From positions 1-38,967 of the forward strand of contig NZ_JARFTR010000113.1 of the NCBI RefSeq assembly GCF_029167235.1: a stretch of DNA of 38,967 nucleotides, read 5' to 3'. Source of the stretch: Kamptonema sp. UHCC 0994. Lineage in GTDB: Bacteria; Cyanobacteriota; Cyanobacteriia; Cyanobacteriales; Microcoleaceae. A model generated the notes under the pieces. It ran no database searches. It saw only the letters and a program-made list of their open reading frames with translations, and was not told the DNA's origin. The position numbers and the translations under genes are program-made. Positions 1-8,669 of the stretch are shown here, piece after piece; the first letter of the stretch is position 1, and every line of letters starts with the position of its first letter.

Positions 1-30
1 GTAACGGAACCGCCCAGAGGGCGGCGTTAC
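1..30. repeat. Palindromic repeat, GTAACG family, shortened copy
   Basis: Bases 9-30 are identical to the right arm of the perfect inverted repeat at 15628-15676, and bases 1-6 (GTAACG) match the outer end of its left arm. This looks like the same element with most of the left arm deleted. It lies 28 bp beyond the stop codon of the DUF255 gene, so it could form a hairpin at the end of that transcript. The window edge hides what lies upstream. Confidence 0.7.
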
Positions 31-58
31 GTAAAGCGTGTGTTAAGTCCTATAAAAA

Positions 59-2143
59 TCAACCTCGGCTTTGGCTTTGTTGAATCTGTTCTAACAACTC
101 CTCTTTAGTTTTAGCAGGTTTCTTACAACTTAAAGCCTGACAAACTAATCCTACCACGTCCTCTGTTAGATTAGTTTCCCTCTTATAAACAGCCGTTGGC
201 TGATATTGGGAAATCAAGGCAAAAATCTCATCTTTGGTAGTACGAATTAAGGTACAATTTTGATACCAATCGACGGCTGCAAATAAACTGGGACAAGCTT
301 GAGGAGAATCCTGCATCACGCTACTAAAAGCTTGCAAACCTTCCTCAGCGCGATCGAGATATTGTAGGTCTTCTGTTAGCAATGCTAGACGTACAAGATT
401 CGCGATCGCAATGCCATTCGCCGCTGGGGTTGCATTATCTGTATAGCTGCGTTCTCGTACTAACAAATCTGCACTCGCATCACTCGCAGTATTGTAATAT
501 CCTCCTACCTCAATACTCCAAAGAAATTCGTCAAACTCCTCTTGTATTTTCACTGCTTTCTCTAACCAAACTTCAGGTTTTAGGTTAAAAGTATCAGGCT
601 TTATCTCCAACAAGCTCTCCGATACCTGATGCAAATCTAGCACTGCTTTCAAAAACAAAGCATAATCTTCGGACTGCGCCATTACAGCAGGTTTGCCGTC
701 ATAATTCAGTCGATGAAATCGTCCATCAATCCACTGATTATCTAAGATAAAATTAGCAGCTTTAGCAGCCAATTTCAAGTATTCTGACTTCCCAAAAACA
801 GCAGCAGCTCTAGCTAAACCAGAAATCATTAAGCTATTCCAAGCTACAATCATCTTGGTATCAGTCACCGCCGGAATTCTACCAGGCCAATTATTGCTTT
901 TTGCTTCCTGATTGTTTCGCGCTGGAGGAAAAGTTTTCACACTTTCAGGAACGTTACCATAGCGAACTTTAAATAGTTTCGCTAAAGCAATTTCCAGAGT
1001 AGAACTCAATTTACCAGGATGGCGGCGTTGCAATACATTCTTAGCTTCAAAATTGCCCGTCTGTGTCACAGAAAACTGCTCTTGAAGTTCTGTAAATTCA
1101 TCAGCTTCCAGCAACTTTTCTAATTCGCTGTAACTCCAAACATAAAAGGCTCCTTCCTCCGGTTCAACCTCTTCTATGTTGGTGAAATTGTCAGCATCTT
1201 GTGCAGCATAAAAATAACCAGCCGGTGCAATCATTTCTCTTTGCAACCACTCTACCGTCCCCGCAACTGCACGCTCAAAGGCTGGTTCTTTAACTCCCGC
1301 ACTCCACAAATTAGCCAAATATTCAACAATTTGACCGTTATCATAGAGCATCTTTTCAAAGTGCGGTACAGTCCAAGTTCCATCAACAGTATAGCGGTGA
1401 AATCCGCCAGCAACCTGATCGTAAATACCACCTAAAGCTAAGTCTAAACCCCGCTGCGTGCAAACTTGCTTACTGTCAGATTTGGCTTCAAGATTAAACC
1501 GCATTCCGCGCAAAGCAGATTCAGCATAAGGCATCATTGGAAAGCTAGGGCCATACTCACGAGCGCTAATAATAGCAGTGCTAGTTTCCAAACCGCGCCG
1601 CAATAATTCACCGCTTAACTTCTCAGTTCCAGACATTGCAGCCGACTGTTGAAAATGCCCTAAAATTTCTTCTTTGAAAGCTTGCAACTTGCCTTTTTCT
1701 ATATCGTAAAAACTGCGAATTGCTTGCAGAACTTCTAGAAATCCCGGTCTTCCATAGCGAGGATCGACTGGAAAATAAGTACCGCCGTAAAAGGGAATGC
1801 GATCGATTGGATCGAGAAAAATATTTAGCGGCCAACCACCTTGACCAGTCATCATTTGCAACGCCTGCATATAGATGCTATCTAAGTCGGGACGTTCTTC
1901 GCGATCGACCTTAATGGGGATAAAATGGGCGTTCATGTACTGCGCGATCGCGGTATTAGAAAATGCCTCATTTTCCATCACAGTACACCAGTGGCAACTA
2001 GAATAGCCAACAGAAAGAAAAATCAGTTTATTGTCGCGGGTAGCTATTTCCAAGGCTTCATCGCACCAGGGCCACCAATCAATGGGATTTTCGGCGTGTT
2101 TGCGGAGGTAAAGACTTTGAGATTGGGCAAGACGATTCGTCAT
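59..2143 (-). CDS. Thioredoxin-domain protein of the DUF255 / YyaL / SPATA20 family
   Basis: A 694-residue protein with the family's usual order: an N-terminal thioredoxin-like domain (about residues 1-165) and a long helical, (alpha/alpha)-barrel-like remainder resembling N-acylglucosamine 2-epimerase and glycosidase folds. The N-terminal domain holds the hallmark YSSCHWC with Cys50 and Cys53, followed by DREERPDLD and GGWPLNIFLDP. The biochemical role is not settled; a redox or carbohydrate-linked function is suggested by the fold. I placed the start at the ATG giving MTNRLAQSQSLYLRKHAENP, where family members begin. An in-frame ATG 16 codons upstream would add a hydrophobic leader not typical of the family. 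It is divergent from the 2TM gene. Confidence 0.92.
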   Translation of the reverse strand: MTNRLAQSQSLYLRKHAENPIDWWPWCDEALEIATRDNKLIFLSVGYSSCHWCTVMENEAFSNTAIAQYMNAHFIPIKVDREERPDLDSIYMQALQMMTGQGGWPLNIFLDPIDRIPFYGGTYFPVDPRYGRPGFLEVLQAIRSFYDIEKGKLQAFKEEILGHFQQSAAMSGTEKLSGELLRRGLETSTAIISAREYGPSFPMMPYAESALRGMRFNLEAKSDSKQVCTQRGLDLALGGIYDQVAGGFHRYTVDGTWTVPHFEKMLYDNGQIVEYLANLWSAGVKEPAFERAVAGTVEWLQREMIAPAGYFYAAQDADNFTNIEEVEPEEGAFYVWSYSELEKLLEADEFTELQEQFSVTQTGNFEAKNVLQRRHPGKLSSTLEIALAKLFKVRYGNVPESVKTFPPARNNQEAKSNNWPGRIPAVTDTKMIVAWNSLMISGLARAAAVFGKSEYLKLAAKAANFILDNQWIDGRFHRLNYDGKPAVMAQSEDYALFLKAVLDLHQVSESLLEIKPDTFNLKPEVWLEKAVKIQEEFDEFLWSIEVGGYYNTASDASADLLVRERSYTDNATPAANGIAIANLVRLALLTEDLQYLDRAEEGLQAFSSVMQDSPQACPSLFAAVDWYQNCTLIRTTKDEIFALISQYQPTAVYKRETNLTEDVVGLVCQALSCKKPAKTKEELLEQIQQSQSRG

Positions 2144-2298
2144 AATTACATACGAAATTTTAATGAAATACATTAACCAATTATCGATCATTGTAGCGCA
2201 AAATACTATTTATAGTTACCTATTGAATATTAAAGAATAAAATTTATCAGCCGCTAGAGTGATGGCGAGTGCTGCAAAATCTGATTTTTAAATTAAGC

Positions 2299-2441
2299 TA
2301 AGTAGGTGAATACATATATTCTGCGTTATTATAGGTAATGAAGCATAGGCTATAGGAGCAAGCTTAGTCAACGCCAAGACTTGGGATTGCTTCGTTTCAC
2401 TCGCAATGACATAGTAGCCTTTATTGATATCCACCTACTTA
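2299..2441. mobile_element. Putative 143-bp miniature element with 14-bp imperfect terminal inverted repeats
   Basis: The gene-free stretch 2144-2571 contains inverted ends TAAGTAGGTGAATA (2299-2312) and TATCCACCTACTTA (2428-2441), which pair at 13 of 14 positions. The inside has no ORF and carries the motif GGGATTGCTTC...TCGCAATGACA (about 2384-2411). A variant of that motif, GGGATTGCTTC...TTGCAATGACA, appears near 10158-10188. The size and ends resemble a non-autonomous MITE. Only one complete copy is visible here, so mobility is inferred. Confidence 0.5.
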
Positions 2442-2571
2442 TTAGCCTGTAACCTGAGTTGTAAGCAAGATTTACCTTGGTAGTAGTGAAATCCCTCCCT
2501 TTTCACTACCTCCCATTTAAGGCTCCATTTAGATAAGATAGAAAAGATGTTAGGAAAGTAGAAAACTGAAT

Positions 2572-3069
2572 ATGGCGACAACAGAAAACCAAATCACTCA
2601 AACTTATGCCTCTGAGGATGCTCAACAAATTCTCCAGTTAGCGATCGCACGTAGAGAAGAAACCGGAGAAATGTCTAGAACCCAGCTTTTCGAGGTAGCC
2701 AGCGAATTAGGTATCTCTCCAGCGGACATTCAGGCGGCGGAAATGGAATGGATGACCCACCGGGGAGAATTTCAAGAAAAGAATGTTTTTAATACTTATC
2801 GCCGCAGCAAATTGCAGCAAAATTTAGTCAAGTATGGCATTGTCAATACTTTCTTAGTGCTGCTTAATTTAGCATCAAATCACGAGCTTTCTTGGTCGCT
2901 TTACATTTTATTAGGTTGGGGATTAGGACTGTCTCTCAGTGCTTGGAATACCTATCAAAGTGAAGGAGAAGAGTACGAGCAAGCTTTTCAAAAGTGGCGT
3001 TTGAAAAAGCAAGTAGGTCAGTCTCTTGGTACAGCAGCGGTTAAGTTTCGCAACTGGTTACAGTCGTAA
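2572..3069 (+). CDS. 2TM-domain membrane protein
   Basis: A 165-residue protein. The N-terminal 60 residues form a soluble helical region (EDAQQILQLAIARREETGEM, then a segment resembling a small helix-turn-helix, TQLFEVASELGISPADIQAAE). Two closely spaced hydrophobic segments follow at about residues 88-103 and 106-122, separated by NHELSW, with charged flanks and an amphipathic C-terminus. This matches the 2TM-domain family common in cyanobacteria and Bacteroidetes, where the pair is often attached to regulatory domains. No catalytic motif is visible and the function is unknown. It is monocistronic as far as can be seen; the next gene lies 212 bp away. Confidence 0.75.
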   Translation: MATTENQITQTYASEDAQQILQLAIARREETGEMSRTQLFEVASELGISPADIQAAEMEWMTHRGEFQEKNVFNTYRRSKLQQNLVKYGIVNTFLVLLNLASNHELSWSLYILLGWGLGLSLSAWNTYQSEGEEYEQAFQKWRLKKQVGQSLGTAAVKFRNWLQS

Positions 3070-3281
3070 GAAACTTTGGAAAAAAGAGAAAAAATCGGTC
3101 GTGTTAAGGGTGATTTGTTTTTATAGACTATCACCCTTAACTAATTAGGAAAGCCCAGCCGGAAGCAAACAAAAGTAAAAACCTAACTAACAAAGGAAAC
3201 GATACTCCTCTCAAAGAGGTCACAAGAGTATCAATTTCTAGGATAATAAAAAATAAGACTCAACCTAACTGAGGAAAAAAC

Positions 3282-4433
3282 GTGCTGCTATCAAAAGGCT
3301 TTGAAGTAGAAATGTACACCGGCACCCCCCAGGGCGATATTGTCGGTTTGTCAGATAAGATTGTGTCTGATTTAGACGGATTTGTGCGGGAGCCTGATAG
3401 CCGCAATGTGGAATATACTACCGCTCCGCTATGCAGCTACGATCGCCTACTCTGCGCCCTCGTCAAACCGCGTCAGCAACTCCGTACTTATTTAAAACAA
3501 TTGGGCGACTATACCATACATCCCGGCAGTACCTTGTCCTTGGGCGGGAGCGATCGCTTTTTCCGATCCGATCCCAACAACCCCTACCATACCTACATCG
3601 AACAAACTTACGGTACCAAAGTAGTCACCGCCAGCATTCACATTAACATCGGCATCGCTCAACCAGAATTGCTGATGCAAGCTATTCGCCTGATCAGGGT
3701 CGAAGCCCCCCTGTACCTTGCCCTCAGTGCCTCTTCCCCCTTCTTGGATGGTGCCGTTACGGGGTATCACTCCACCCGCTGGGGTTTATTCCCCAAAACA
3801 CCAGCCATTGTCCCCCTCTTTGAAAGCCATCGCCATTTTATCAAGTGGACTGAAGAGCAACTAGCGATCGGTACAATGCAAAATGTGCGACATCTGTGGT
3901 CGTCAGTCCGACCTAATGGCGATCGCCGCCCCTACAATCTTAATCGGGCAGAAATGAGAATTTGCGACCTCGTTACTAACCCCATTTCTCTCCTCGCCAT
4001 CACCGCCTTGCTCGAAGCTCGTCTTTGGCAGATGATTGAAAATCCCAGCTTAGATCCCCTGGAAATGAGCACCTTACCCGCTGCCACCCGCAATCAAAAC
4101 TTAATCGCCATCACAGAGGCAAACGAAGCCGCCGCCTCAAAGCTGAGTTTAGATGCCGAACTCAGACATTGGCAAGACGGTAGAAAAATTCTTGCTAGGG
4201 ACTGGATTGAGGAAATTTACCAACAAGTTTGGCCAATAGCAAAACAGCGCGGTTTTAGTTGCTTCCTCTCGCCCTTGAAAAAAATTCTTCGCGAAGGTAA
4301 TGAGGCTCAACAATGGTTAAAAATGTATCATAGTTGTCTTGACAGCCGCAGCGTGATTGTTCACGGTATTCAATCAATGCGAGAGCAGGAAAGGGAGCTG
4401 GAAAACAATTTATGCCAGCAGTTAGTAGCTTGA
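3282..4433 (+). CDS. gshA: Glutamate-cysteine ligase, cyanobacterial type
   Basis: Catalyses ATP-dependent formation of gamma-glutamylcysteine, the first step of glutathione synthesis, in the cytoplasm. The 383-residue length and the beginning LLSKGFEVEMYTGTPQGD are characteristic of the cyanobacterial GCS2-related family. Other recognisable blocks are REPDSRNVEYTTAP, HPGSTLSLGG, ASIHINIGI and the SAVRPNGDRRPYNLNRAE-like segment, here SSVRPNGDRRPYN. The start is GTG at 3282, with GAGG at 3271-3274 seven bases upstream. Glutathione synthesis fits functionally with the peroxiredoxins further along, but they are not one operon. Confidence 0.93.
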   Translation: MLLSKGFEVEMYTGTPQGDIVGLSDKIVSDLDGFVREPDSRNVEYTTAPLCSYDRLLCALVKPRQQLRTYLKQLGDYTIHPGSTLSLGGSDRFFRSDPNNPYHTYIEQTYGTKVVTASIHINIGIAQPELLMQAIRLIRVEAPLYLALSASSPFLDGAVTGYHSTRWGLFPKTPAIVPLFESHRHFIKWTEEQLAIGTMQNVRHLWSSVRPNGDRRPYNLNRAEMRICDLVTNPISLLAITALLEARLWQMIENPSLDPLEMSTLPAATRNQNLIAITEANEAAASKLSLDAELRHWQDGRKILARDWIEEIYQQVWPIAKQRGFSCFLSPLKKILREGNEAQQWLKMYHSCLDSRSVIVHGIQSMREQERELENNLCQQLVA

Positions 4434-4561
4434 ACTGCTTTTTCTGCGAACGATCAGAATATTTAATCGATAGAGCAATTAATGGTATATAACAAAAAAC
4501 TATATATTGACTCTATCTTTAAGTAGAATTTCACAGTCCGCACTAAGTATTTTTCCCTCTT

Positions 4562-4592
4562 CCCTAGCCCCTAGCCCCTAGCCCCTAGCCCC
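4562..4592. repeat. Heptanucleotide tandem repeat (CCCCTAG)n
   Basis: About four and a half copies of the 7-mer CCCCTAG. The array ends 13 bp before the trmL ATG, where a ribosome-binding site would be expected. The same heptamer occurs inside the miniature elements at 8180, 35355 and 35598. It is consistent with the STRR class known from filamentous cyanobacteria. Confidence 0.85.
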
Positions 4593-4605
4593 TTCTTCCC
4601 GAACC

Positions 4606-5064
4606 ATGCCGTCTGTTGTTTTAATTTCTCCGCAAATTCCGCCAAATACGGGGAATATTGCCCGTACTTGCGCTGCAACCCGTACAGAATTGCATTTGGT
4701 AGGGCCTTTAGGCTTTGAAATTAGCGATCGCTACCTCAAACGAGCTGGTTTAGATTACTGGCCCTACGTTAACCTCCACAGCCACGACAACCTAGAAGCT
4801 TTTAAAGCTTGCCATCAACAGCGCGGCGGTCGCTGGATCGGCTTCAGCACTAAAGGACAATGCAGTTATACGCAATTTGAATTTCAAAATAATGACTGGC
4901 TGCTGTTTGGCGCAGAAACCACCGGTCTCCCACCCGAAATTCTTGAAGCCTGCATAAATGTTCGCATTCCCATGAGCGAGCCAGGAGTACGCAGCTTAAA
5001 TCTTTCCGTCAGCGTTGCAATAGGTTTATTTGAAGCGCGGCGGCAATTGGGGTATCTGGAATAA
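4606..5064 (+). CDS. trmL: tRNA (cytidine/uridine-34 2'-O)-methyltransferase TrmL
   Basis: SPOUT-class SAM-dependent enzyme that methylates the wobble ribose of tRNA-Leu isoacceptors. At 152 residues it has the full family length. It starts VVLISPQIPPNTGNIARTCA and contains LLFGAETTGLPPEIL and IPMSEPGVRSLNLSVSVAIG, the conserved knot region that binds SAM. The start is secure because family members begin at this point. No Shine-Dalgarno site is visible; the CCCCTAG array and a CTTCTTCCC stretch occupy that space. Confidence 0.95.
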   Translation: MPSVVLISPQIPPNTGNIARTCAATRTELHLVGPLGFEISDRYLKRAGLDYWPYVNLHSHDNLEAFKACHQQRGGRWIGFSTKGQCSYTQFEFQNNDWLLFGAETTGLPPEILEACINVRIPMSEPGVRSLNLSVSVAIGLFEARRQLGYLE

Positions 5065-5314
5065 AAATATGTTTGTATCCGTACATACATATATGGTGAT
5101 AAAAAGCCAGTCAACCAATAAAATACTGAGATTACGATAAGAAATTCATATGACACTCTAAGTGTATTAGCTGACTTGATTGATAGATTTTTATCATCCT
5201 AGAGCAGGAAATACGGAGAGCGAATAAATGACTCAAAAGACTGCCAGATAAGACGAACAGAGTTTTTTAGTGTTTAGAAGCTAAATTTACTGAATAATCC
5301 ATCGGCTGCTTGAT

Positions 5315-5597
5315 ACCGTATATTTACGGTTGTGGTTTACCTGTAAACCAGCTTAGATTTGGGTAGTGATAATGACACAAAAGCCTTACGATAACAGGGC
5401 GTGCAGACTTAAGGCTAACGGCTATTACACAACAGGCTTTTTCAGTGTCGCTTAGGCAGTTGTTAGCTGCGGTTAAAACTTTTTTACCGTCTAAGCTTGT
5501 CTAAATTAAAAAAGCAGGGTAATCTTGCCTAAGCAAGATTACTGTCGATGATTAGGATCTCTTTTAACCGTGATTTGAATCATTGATAGATAATCAC
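5315..5597 (+). promoter_or_regulatory. Candidate structured 5' leader of the M23 peptidase gene
   Basis: The 585-bp gene-free stretch 5065-5649 contains a dense series of perfect or near-perfect stems. They are ACCGTA/TACGGT (5315-5330), GGTTTAC/GTAAACC (5334-5349), AGCCTTA/TAAGGCT (5382-5416), and an outer stem GCTTAG/CTAAGC (5450-5496) enclosing two inner hairpins (5456-5470 and 5471-5488), a three-way-junction layout. A perfect 10-bp hairpin GTAATCTTGC/GCAAGATTAC (5519-5542) and GTGATT/AATCAC (5570-5597) follow. Cyanobacterial M23 genes can carry c-di-AMP riboswitches, but I do not recognise that motif here. Transcription across it is assumed. Confidence 0.4.
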
Positions 5598-5649
5598 CCT
5601 TGAGTGTTTCCAAGGATAGTTAAGCGCTTCTCGATAGGAGGTCGTTTTT

Positions 5650-8088
5650 TTGAAACGAACAAATCCCGATAAAATGAACTTTGTTGATGCCCGTGAAATC
5701 AACATCGACGGCACTGCTGAACCATCCAAGCAGGCAACTGGCGGTACTGGTAGAGTTCGTTCTGCCGCAATGATTGGACTGGCAATTTCAGTAGGTGCTT
5801 CCAGTCTCCTGCTGCCGACAGGAGGTGACGCAGCCGCTGCGGCAGATTCCGTATCAGCGGAAACCACCGAAATGCAGCCCACGCCCCTGGGGATACAGTC
5901 CAACGTCAAGGTTGAGGATGAAGCCGCTCATCCCCTTGCTGCACGCTTTAACTCAGACTTGGTGAAGGTGAGAAAGGGACAAACCCTTTGGGAATTGTCT
6001 CAGGACTACGAAGTCGATCCAAACACCCTAGCAAAAGCTAATGGCATTAAGTCAGACAGCTTACTCCAAGTCGGACAGCAGCTAAAAGTTCCATCCCTGA
6101 ACGTCATCTCCTCAGATGCAAAAACAGGCAACACCGTCGCTACGCTGCCTTCTCAAACCCGCTATGTCGATACTGAACAAGAGTTCAAATCAAATCAGAC
6201 AGAGCAATTGGGACAGCAATCAAGAGAAGCGATCGCCCCTAACAGATCGCAGGAAAGCCTCTCTACGAGAAGTTATCAGACTCAGTTGGAATCTGAGGAA
6301 CCAGGGAATTTATCGGAATCTAGACTGGAAAACACCAATGGGCTAACTCAGACCAGTGGGACTCCATTGTTGGGAAATGAGACTGCAACAGCACCTCAGA
6401 CTTTGCCCGCAGTTCCTACGGATAAATTTGACGCTTTTGGCTCTAGTTCTCAAACAGTGTTCGCACCAGTACCAGCGATTGAGTCGGCTGAACCCGTAGT
6501 TACACCCAACGCCACCGGCACAGTGGTGATTGAGCCAGACGGGACGGCTCCCGCACCGTCATCGGTACTTTACAGAGTGCGGATGGGGGATACTCTCGAC
6601 GCGATCGCCGAAAATTACGGCATCTCGGTTGCAGACGTGATTGCAGCCAACCAGATCGCCGATCCGCACTACCTGACACTCAATCAAGCCTTAAAAATTC
6701 CCCAAATTCAATCACACAGATCTGGGGAGCAGGCTGCAACAGTCATATCAGGCTCTACTTCTACAACCACCCAGCCCGTTGCAGAAACCCCCAGTCCTTT
6801 AATGTCGGCTGAATCTGCCGCCCCTAGTTCTGGCGTTGCAGAAACCGCCCCAACTGTATCGGTAATCTCTTCGCTAACCAACGCTGAGGGTGCATCCTCC
6901 GTTTCCGTACCGACAGTTGCGAAAATTAATAGCATTTCGCTCGCACCACTTGCTACCGCAGGTGTTAGCAACCAAGGAAAGAGCGCTCTCAATGCTCAGC
7001 CAAAATTTACAGGTGCATTCGGGCAAATCCCCGTGTCTACTAACCATCAAGGCTCGATGGAATCCTTTGCGCCCACAACTGAACCGACTTCTTCAGCAAG
7101 GGAATTAGCTGTTGAGAACACAACCGCAGCTCTGCCCTCGCCAGTGCCTGTTCAAAAGCTCGGCAATGAGGTGGTAACAGTCAATTTGCAAACTTCCACA
7201 TCCGCAAATTCGCCCAACCCTTATGCCGATCGCTTGAGATCGGAAATCACCAGGCTCCGAGAAGAATATCGGGCCGATAGAAACAATCAACAAGAACCAA
7301 GAGCAACATCAACTACAGCTTTTGTTAGCAATACGCAGTTACCAACTACGGAGGCTAACCACTCAAATAGTATTGAACCCATCAATCCAGAGTTCAATCC
7401 CCAACGCTATGCTCAAGCGGTACAGAATGAAATTAGCACGCCTCAGTCCCGACAGTGGGCTCAGCAGTTGCAACGACAACAGCAAAAAGAGCGGGCTAAT
7501 CCAGAGCGTGCATTCGGACTAGCCCCGGTACAGCCCTCTGCTACCTCTGGGCAGCCCCTCGTTGCCACAGCTCCTTTAGGCGCTGATGCTTACGATCCTT
7601 TGAGCAATCCTTCCTTGGGACGGATGGTTTCTCCTGAGTTACCTCCTCTGCCCGGAGCCGAGACCTATCTGCCGGCAGGTTCTATGCCCTCTAAGGGCTT
7701 TATTTGGCCCGCGAAGGGAGTTCTTTCCTCTGGCTACGGCTGGCGTTGGGGGCGGATGCACAAGGGCATTGACATCGCAGGTGACATCGGGACACCAATT
7801 GTTGCCGCTGATGCTGGCGTTGTGACTTATGCAGCTTGGAATGATGGCGGCTATGGCTACCTCGTGGAAGTTACGCACCCCAACGGTAGTGTGACGCTTT
7901 ACGGCCATAACAACCGAATTTTGGTGCAAGAAGGTCAGCGCGTCGCTCAAGGCCAGCAAATTTCGGAAATGGGTAGCACCGGTTTCAGTACGGGCCCTCA
8001 CTTGCACTTTGAAATCCATCCCTCTGGACAAGGAGCAGTCAATCCAATGGCATTTTTGCCAGATGACTCTAGGAGTGCTTCTCAATAG
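5650..8088 (+). CDS. LysM-containing M23 family peptidoglycan metallopeptidase
   Basis: An 812-residue envelope protein. A hydrophobic segment at about residues 39-57 (AAMIGLAISVGASSLLLP) serves as signal or anchor. Two LysM modules bind peptidoglycan: about 104-149 (VRKGQTLWELSQDYEVDP...) and 306-351 (YRVRMGDTLDAIAENYGIS...). A long Ser/Thr/Pro/Gln-rich linker leads to a C-terminal M23 (lysostaphin-like) domain, about 680-805. The zinc motifs HKGIDIAG and HLHFEIH are intact, so it should be an active endopeptidase. The start is TTG at 5650: AGGAGG at 5636-5641 lies eight bases before it, whereas the ATG at 5674 has no such site. A cell-wall remodelling role is inferred from the family. Confidence 0.93.
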   Translation: MKRTNPDKMNFVDAREINIDGTAEPSKQATGGTGRVRSAAMIGLAISVGASSLLLPTGGDAAAAADSVSAETTEMQPTPLGIQSNVKVEDEAAHPLAARFNSDLVKVRKGQTLWELSQDYEVDPNTLAKANGIKSDSLLQVGQQLKVPSLNVISSDAKTGNTVATLPSQTRYVDTEQEFKSNQTEQLGQQSREAIAPNRSQESLSTRSYQTQLESEEPGNLSESRLENTNGLTQTSGTPLLGNETATAPQTLPAVPTDKFDAFGSSSQTVFAPVPAIESAEPVVTPNATGTVVIEPDGTAPAPSSVLYRVRMGDTLDAIAENYGISVADVIAANQIADPHYLTLNQALKIPQIQSHRSGEQAATVISGSTSTTTQPVAETPSPLMSAESAAPSSGVAETAPTVSVISSLTNAEGASSVSVPTVAKINSISLAPLATAGVSNQGKSALNAQPKFTGAFGQIPVSTNHQGSMESFAPTTEPTSSARELAVENTTAALPSPVPVQKLGNEVVTVNLQTSTSANSPNPYADRLRSEITRLREEYRADRNNQQEPRATSTTAFVSNTQLPTTEANHSNSIEPINPEFNPQRYAQAVQNEISTPQSRQWAQQLQRQQQKERANPERAFGLAPVQPSATSGQPLVATAPLGADAYDPLSNPSLGRMVSPELPPLPGAETYLPAGSMPSKGFIWPAKGVLSSGYGWRWGRMHKGIDIAGDIGTPIVAADAGVVTYAAWNDGGYGYLVEVTHPNGSVTLYGHNNRILVQEGQRVAQGQQISEMGSTGFSTGPHLHFEIHPSGQGAVNPMAFLPDDSRSASQ

Positions 8089-8127
8089 GGATTTCCCTTG
8101 AGTTGTAGGGCCCTATTTACCTGCAAC

Positions 8128-8150
8128 GGGGGCGGTGAGAAGCCCCCTTT
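8128..8150 (+). terminator. Intrinsic terminator after the M23 peptidase gene
   Basis: GGGGGC (8128-8133) pairs with GCCCCC (8142-8147) across an 8-base loop and is followed by a T-rich run broken by a few other bases. It starts 39 bp after the stop codon. Confidence 0.75.
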
Positions 8151-8179
8151 GCTTTGTCTTTTGGTCTCTAATTTGGATG

Positions 8180-8310
8180 TATAGCAACCGCCAAGGCGGT
8201 TAGGGGCTAGGGGCTAGGGACTAGGGACTAGGGAAAGAAGGGGAAGAAGGGATGGAGAATCAATGGTTTCATGAATTCAGAACGTCCTAACCGCCTTGGC
8301 GGTTGCTATA
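8180..8310. mobile_element. Miniature inverted-repeat element, family TATAGCAACCGCC, copy A
   Basis: A 131-bp element with perfect 25-bp terminal inverted repeats: TATAGCAACCGCCAAGGCGG continues to TTAGG at 8180-8204, with its exact reverse complement at 8286-8310. Each end is itself a palindrome (CCGCC AAGG CGG). The core contains GGGGCTA heptamers, a GAAGAAGGG run and a GAATTCAGAACGTCC segment. It encodes nothing. Related copies lie at 35355-35505, 35598-35705, 21182-21252 (one end only) and 31288-31312 (fragment). Confidence 0.8.
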
Positions 8311-8415
8311 ATCAAAAGCAATCAACTGGAAGTTGAAAGTTTTGTTTTTTTTATCAATTTGCTATAGCTATTGTTCGCTAGCTTGTGCTAAGATAAAAAA
8401 TCGTGGAACCAAGTT

Positions 8416-8487
8416 GGCTCAGTAGCTCAGTGGCAGAGCTAGGGACTCATAAGCCCTCGGTCGCAGGTTCAAATCCCGCCTGAGCCA
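8416..8487 (+). tRNA. tRNA with CAT anticodon, probably elongator tRNA-Met
   Basis: A cloverleaf can be drawn: acceptor GGCTCAG/CTGAGCC plus discriminator A, D-arm GCTCAGTGGCAGAGC, anticodon loop CTCATAA, and T-arm GCAGGTTCAAATCCCGC. CCA is not encoded. The acceptor stem and overall sequence resemble bacterial elongator tRNA-Met (GGCTNNGTAGCTCAG...). A lysidine-modified tRNA-Ile2 cannot be excluded from sequence alone. The anticodon stem has one A-G mismatch next to the loop. Confidence 0.9.
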
Positions 8488-8499
8488 TGTTTAATAGTA

Positions 8500-8532
8500 A
8501 AAACGCGCTGAGTCTGTTCTAGCGCGTTTTTT
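8500..8532 (+). terminator. Intrinsic terminator of the tRNA gene
   Basis: AAAACGCGCT (8500-8509) pairs perfectly with AGCGCGTTTT (8521-8530) over an 11-base loop, and the T run continues to 8532. It starts 12 bp after the tRNA. Confidence 0.85.
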
Positions 8533-8669
8533 GATGGCTAAGTGTAGTTGTAGTCGTTATGACTATGTTATATTTGTAACAGTTTGTAAAATTAGTATCT
8601 AACTGGAGAGACTTAACTCAAGGGTAACTTTGGGAATAAGCCTGACAGCAATTCAAGGAGATTAAATTC

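Noticed and set aside
5075-5088. GTA-N8-TAC match to the NtcA binding consensus
   Set aside because: It is embedded in an AT-rich alternating stretch, has no convincing -10 box at the right distance, and lies over 560 bp from the next start codon. A short degenerate motif of this kind occurs by chance.
5315-5597. c-di-AMP (ydaO-type) riboswitch
   Set aside because: Expected for this gene class in cyanobacteria, but I could not locate the conserved core, so I report only an unclassified structured leader.
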